Positions 4,258 through 5,682 of a DNA stretch of 5,682 bases are shown here, piece after piece. The notes under the pieces were generated by a model that saw nothing but the letters and a program-made list of their open reading frames with translations, made no database searches and was not told the DNA's origin. Positions within the stretch are counted from its first letter, which is position 1. Each line of letters begins with the position of its first letter. Both the position numbers and the translations under genes were made by a program. Source of the stretch: an uncultured Eubacterium sp. (GTDB lineage Bacteria > Bacillota > Clostridia > Peptostreptococcales > Anaerovoracaceae); assembly GCA_937966095.1 (NCBI GenBank), contig CALCKF010000087.1:1-5682 (forward strand), given 5' to 3'.

Positions 4258-5682
4258 TTCTCTCCTCCTTCAGCTTTACGCCTTTGAAGCATTCCGCCTC
4301 TCTGTTCATACCGCATCCGGTACATCCCTGCCTGCAGTCATGGGTTGCCTGCGCACGTTTTGCCTTTTCATTCTCCTTTATGAGAAAGTCCTTAGTTATA
4401 AAAGAATCTATTATATCCCAAGGGAGCACTTCCTCATAGCTTCTCTGGCGATATGCATAAAATGCCGGATCAACACCGGTTTCCTTAAAGGCCTGTGACC
4501 ACAGTTCCGGCTTGAAATGCTCAGTCCACCCGTCAAATTTACATCCAAGCTCATGGGCTCTGTATAAAGCATTACCAACTCTCCTGTCACCTCTTGCGAA
4601 AACGGCCTCCAGACCGCTTGTCCCGGTTTCATGATAATTGAAAGTCACACCTCTTATCTTAAGAAGCTTTGTCAGATAGTTATGCTTGTCTATGAACATT
4701 TCGGGAGTATCCTGTGAAGCCCACTGGAATGGCGTATGAGGCTTAGGCACAAAATTGGAAACGCTTATCGTAACACGGAATCGTCCGCCTTTTTTTCCTT
4801 TCACTTCAAAATTTATATCCATTATCTTCTGAGCGATCTCCGCTATTCCCCGAAGATCCTCATAAGTTTCACCTGGAAGCCCTGCCATGAAATACAGCTT
4901 TATATGCTCCCAGCCCAGTTCTATAGCCTGTTTCACAGCACCGTATATATTTTCTTCTGTTATATTCTTGTTTATGACATCCCTCAAACGCTGGCTTCCC
5001 GCTTCCGGAGCAAAAGTAAGTCCGGACTTTCTGTACCCCTGTATTTCCTCCAGTACCCTGAATGAAAAAGAATCCAGACGAAGAGACGGAAGAGAAAGAG
5101 CCACATTATTCTCCCCGCACATTTCCATAAGATCAAGAGCAAGTTCCTCAAATTCAGAATAATCGCTTGTTGAAAGCGAAAGAAGCGAAAGTTCTTCATG
5201 TCCGGTGCTGGCCAGCTGCTTTTGAGCCAGCCTTTTTATTGTGTCCTTTTTTCTTTCCCTTACAGGTCTGTATATCATTCCAGCCTGGCAGAATCTGCAG
5301 CCTCTCGTACATCCCCGGAATGTTTCAACAACAGACCTGTCATGTACGGTCTCTATAAACGGCACTATATTATCCACAGGAAATTCCGCACTGTCAAGAT
5401 CCGATATAATGGCTCTCCTGACTTTATCGGGAGCCCCGTCGTACAGCTTTTTCACTTTCTTTATCGTACCATCTTCATTATATACAGGATCATAGAATTC
5501 CGGTATATACACCCCGTCAAGATGACACACCGATTTTAAAAATTCTTCCTTTGAATCACTGGCTTTTCTCGCAATGCAAACTTGTTCCAGCAATTCCTCT
5601 CCATCTCCTATCATAAACAAATCTATAAAATCGGCCAGCGGTTCCGGATTGAAGGCACACGGTCCCCCGGCTACTATGACAG
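4250..5682 (-). CDS. B12-binding-type radical SAM protein (TIGR03960-like), 5' end outside window
   Basis: The reading frame stays open to the right edge, giving 476 visible residues. The TTG at 5620 and ATG at 5614 are internal, not starts. The first visible part, VIVAGGPCAFNPEPLADFID then LFMIGDGEE, looks like the end of the B12-binding-like Rossmann domain that precedes the radical SAM core in this family. The core has the [4Fe-4S] motif CTRGCRFC (Cys124, 128, 131 of the visible part), whose three cysteines hold the cluster that cleaves S-adenosylmethionine to a 5'-deoxyadenosyl radical. It continues with LTFAPEAGSQRLR (221-233) and MAGLPGE (265-271). The C-terminus carries a second cysteine cluster, CRQGCTGC plus a later Cys (449, 453, 456, 464), which could bind another metal or cluster. 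The gene ends in an 8-base overlap with the DUF2344 gene. Reaction and substrate are unknown to me. Whether cobalamin is bound cannot be judged without the missing N-terminus. Confidence 0.92.
   Translation of the reverse strand, partial: VIVAGGPCAFNPEPLADFIDLFMIGDGEELLEQVCIARKASDSKEEFLKSVCHLDGVYIPEFYDPVYNEDGTIKKVKKLYDGAPDKVRRAIISDLDSAEFPVDNIVPFIETVHDRSVVETFRGCTRGCRFCQAGMIYRPVRERKKDTIKRLAQKQLASTGHEELSLLSLSTSDYSEFEELALDLMEMCGENNVALSLPSLRLDSFSFRVLEEIQGYRKSGLTFAPEAGSQRLRDVINKNITEENIYGAVKQAIELGWEHIKLYFMAGLPGETYEDLRGIAEIAQKIMDINFEVKGKKGGRFRVTISVSNFVPKPHTPFQWASQDTPEMFIDKHNYLTKLLKIRGVTFNYHETGTSGLEAVFARGDRRVGNALYRAHELGCKFDGWTEHFKPELWSQAFKETGVDPAFYAYRQRSYEEVLPWDIIDSFITKDFLIKENEKAKRAQATHDCRQGCTGCGMNREAECFKGVKLKEERNV

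Noticed and set aside
5198..5539. Plus-strand frames antisense to the radical SAM gene
   Set aside because: They overlap the conserved cysteine-motif region of a clear gene on the other strand and show no family features of their own.
4250..5620. Radical SAM gene as a complete 456-residue protein starting at 5620
   Set aside because: The frame stays open to the window edge and encodes conserved sequence (VIVAGGPCAFNPEPLADF) before that TTG, so the start is internal and the gene is partial.
1..5682. A new defence, mobile or secretion system in this window
   Set aside because: All genes belong to recognisable families with housekeeping or cell-state roles. There are no recombinases, repeats, toxin-antitoxin pairs or composition shifts visible by eye.

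Overview
The window looks like chromosomal core sequence from an endospore-forming member of the Bacillota, most likely class Clostridia. The reasons are the start of a gpr spore protease gene divergent from rpsT (the Bacillus/Clostridium arrangement), a ComEA of Gram-positive type, a clostridial-looking DtxR-like regulator, strong AGGAGG ribosome binding sites and an AT-leaning base composition. The genus cannot be fixed from the sequence alone. No insertion sequence, phage gene, CRISPR array, tRNA or rRNA was recognised, and no stretch over 300 bases lacks a gene.

Layout. Positions 1-211 (minus) hold the first 70 codons of gpr. A 115-base divergent region carries a near-consensus rpsT promoter. 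rpsT (327-593, plus) is followed by a possible folded 3' UTR and a clear intrinsic terminator (650-682). Next on the plus strand come an S66 LD-carboxypeptidase (766-1695), then deoD purine nucleoside phosphorylase (1754-2461) with its own extended -10 promoter. A short DtxR/MntR-like metalloregulator (2472-2834) has its Shine-Dalgarno touching the deoD stop codon. This plus-strand block ends in a terminator hairpin (2849-2895).

From there to the right edge everything is on the minus strand, converging on that hairpin. In transcription order it reads: a large B12-binding-type radical SAM protein (5' end outside the window), a translationally coupled DUF2344 partner (8-base overlap), and comEA. 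comEA has its own almost perfect vegetative promoter starting 3 bases after the upstream stop codon.

How the genes relate. The window joins housekeeping and cell-state functions: spore germination (gpr), translation (rpsT), peptidoglycan turnover (LD-carboxypeptidase), purine salvage (deoD), metal sensing, and DNA uptake (comEA). The only tightly coupled pairs are deoD with the metalloregulator and the radical SAM protein with DUF2344. I found no convincing new multi-gene system. The most open biology is the uncharacterised radical SAM/DUF2344 pair, followed by the orphan comEA promoter, the very short GPR prosegment and the deoD-metalloregulator operon.
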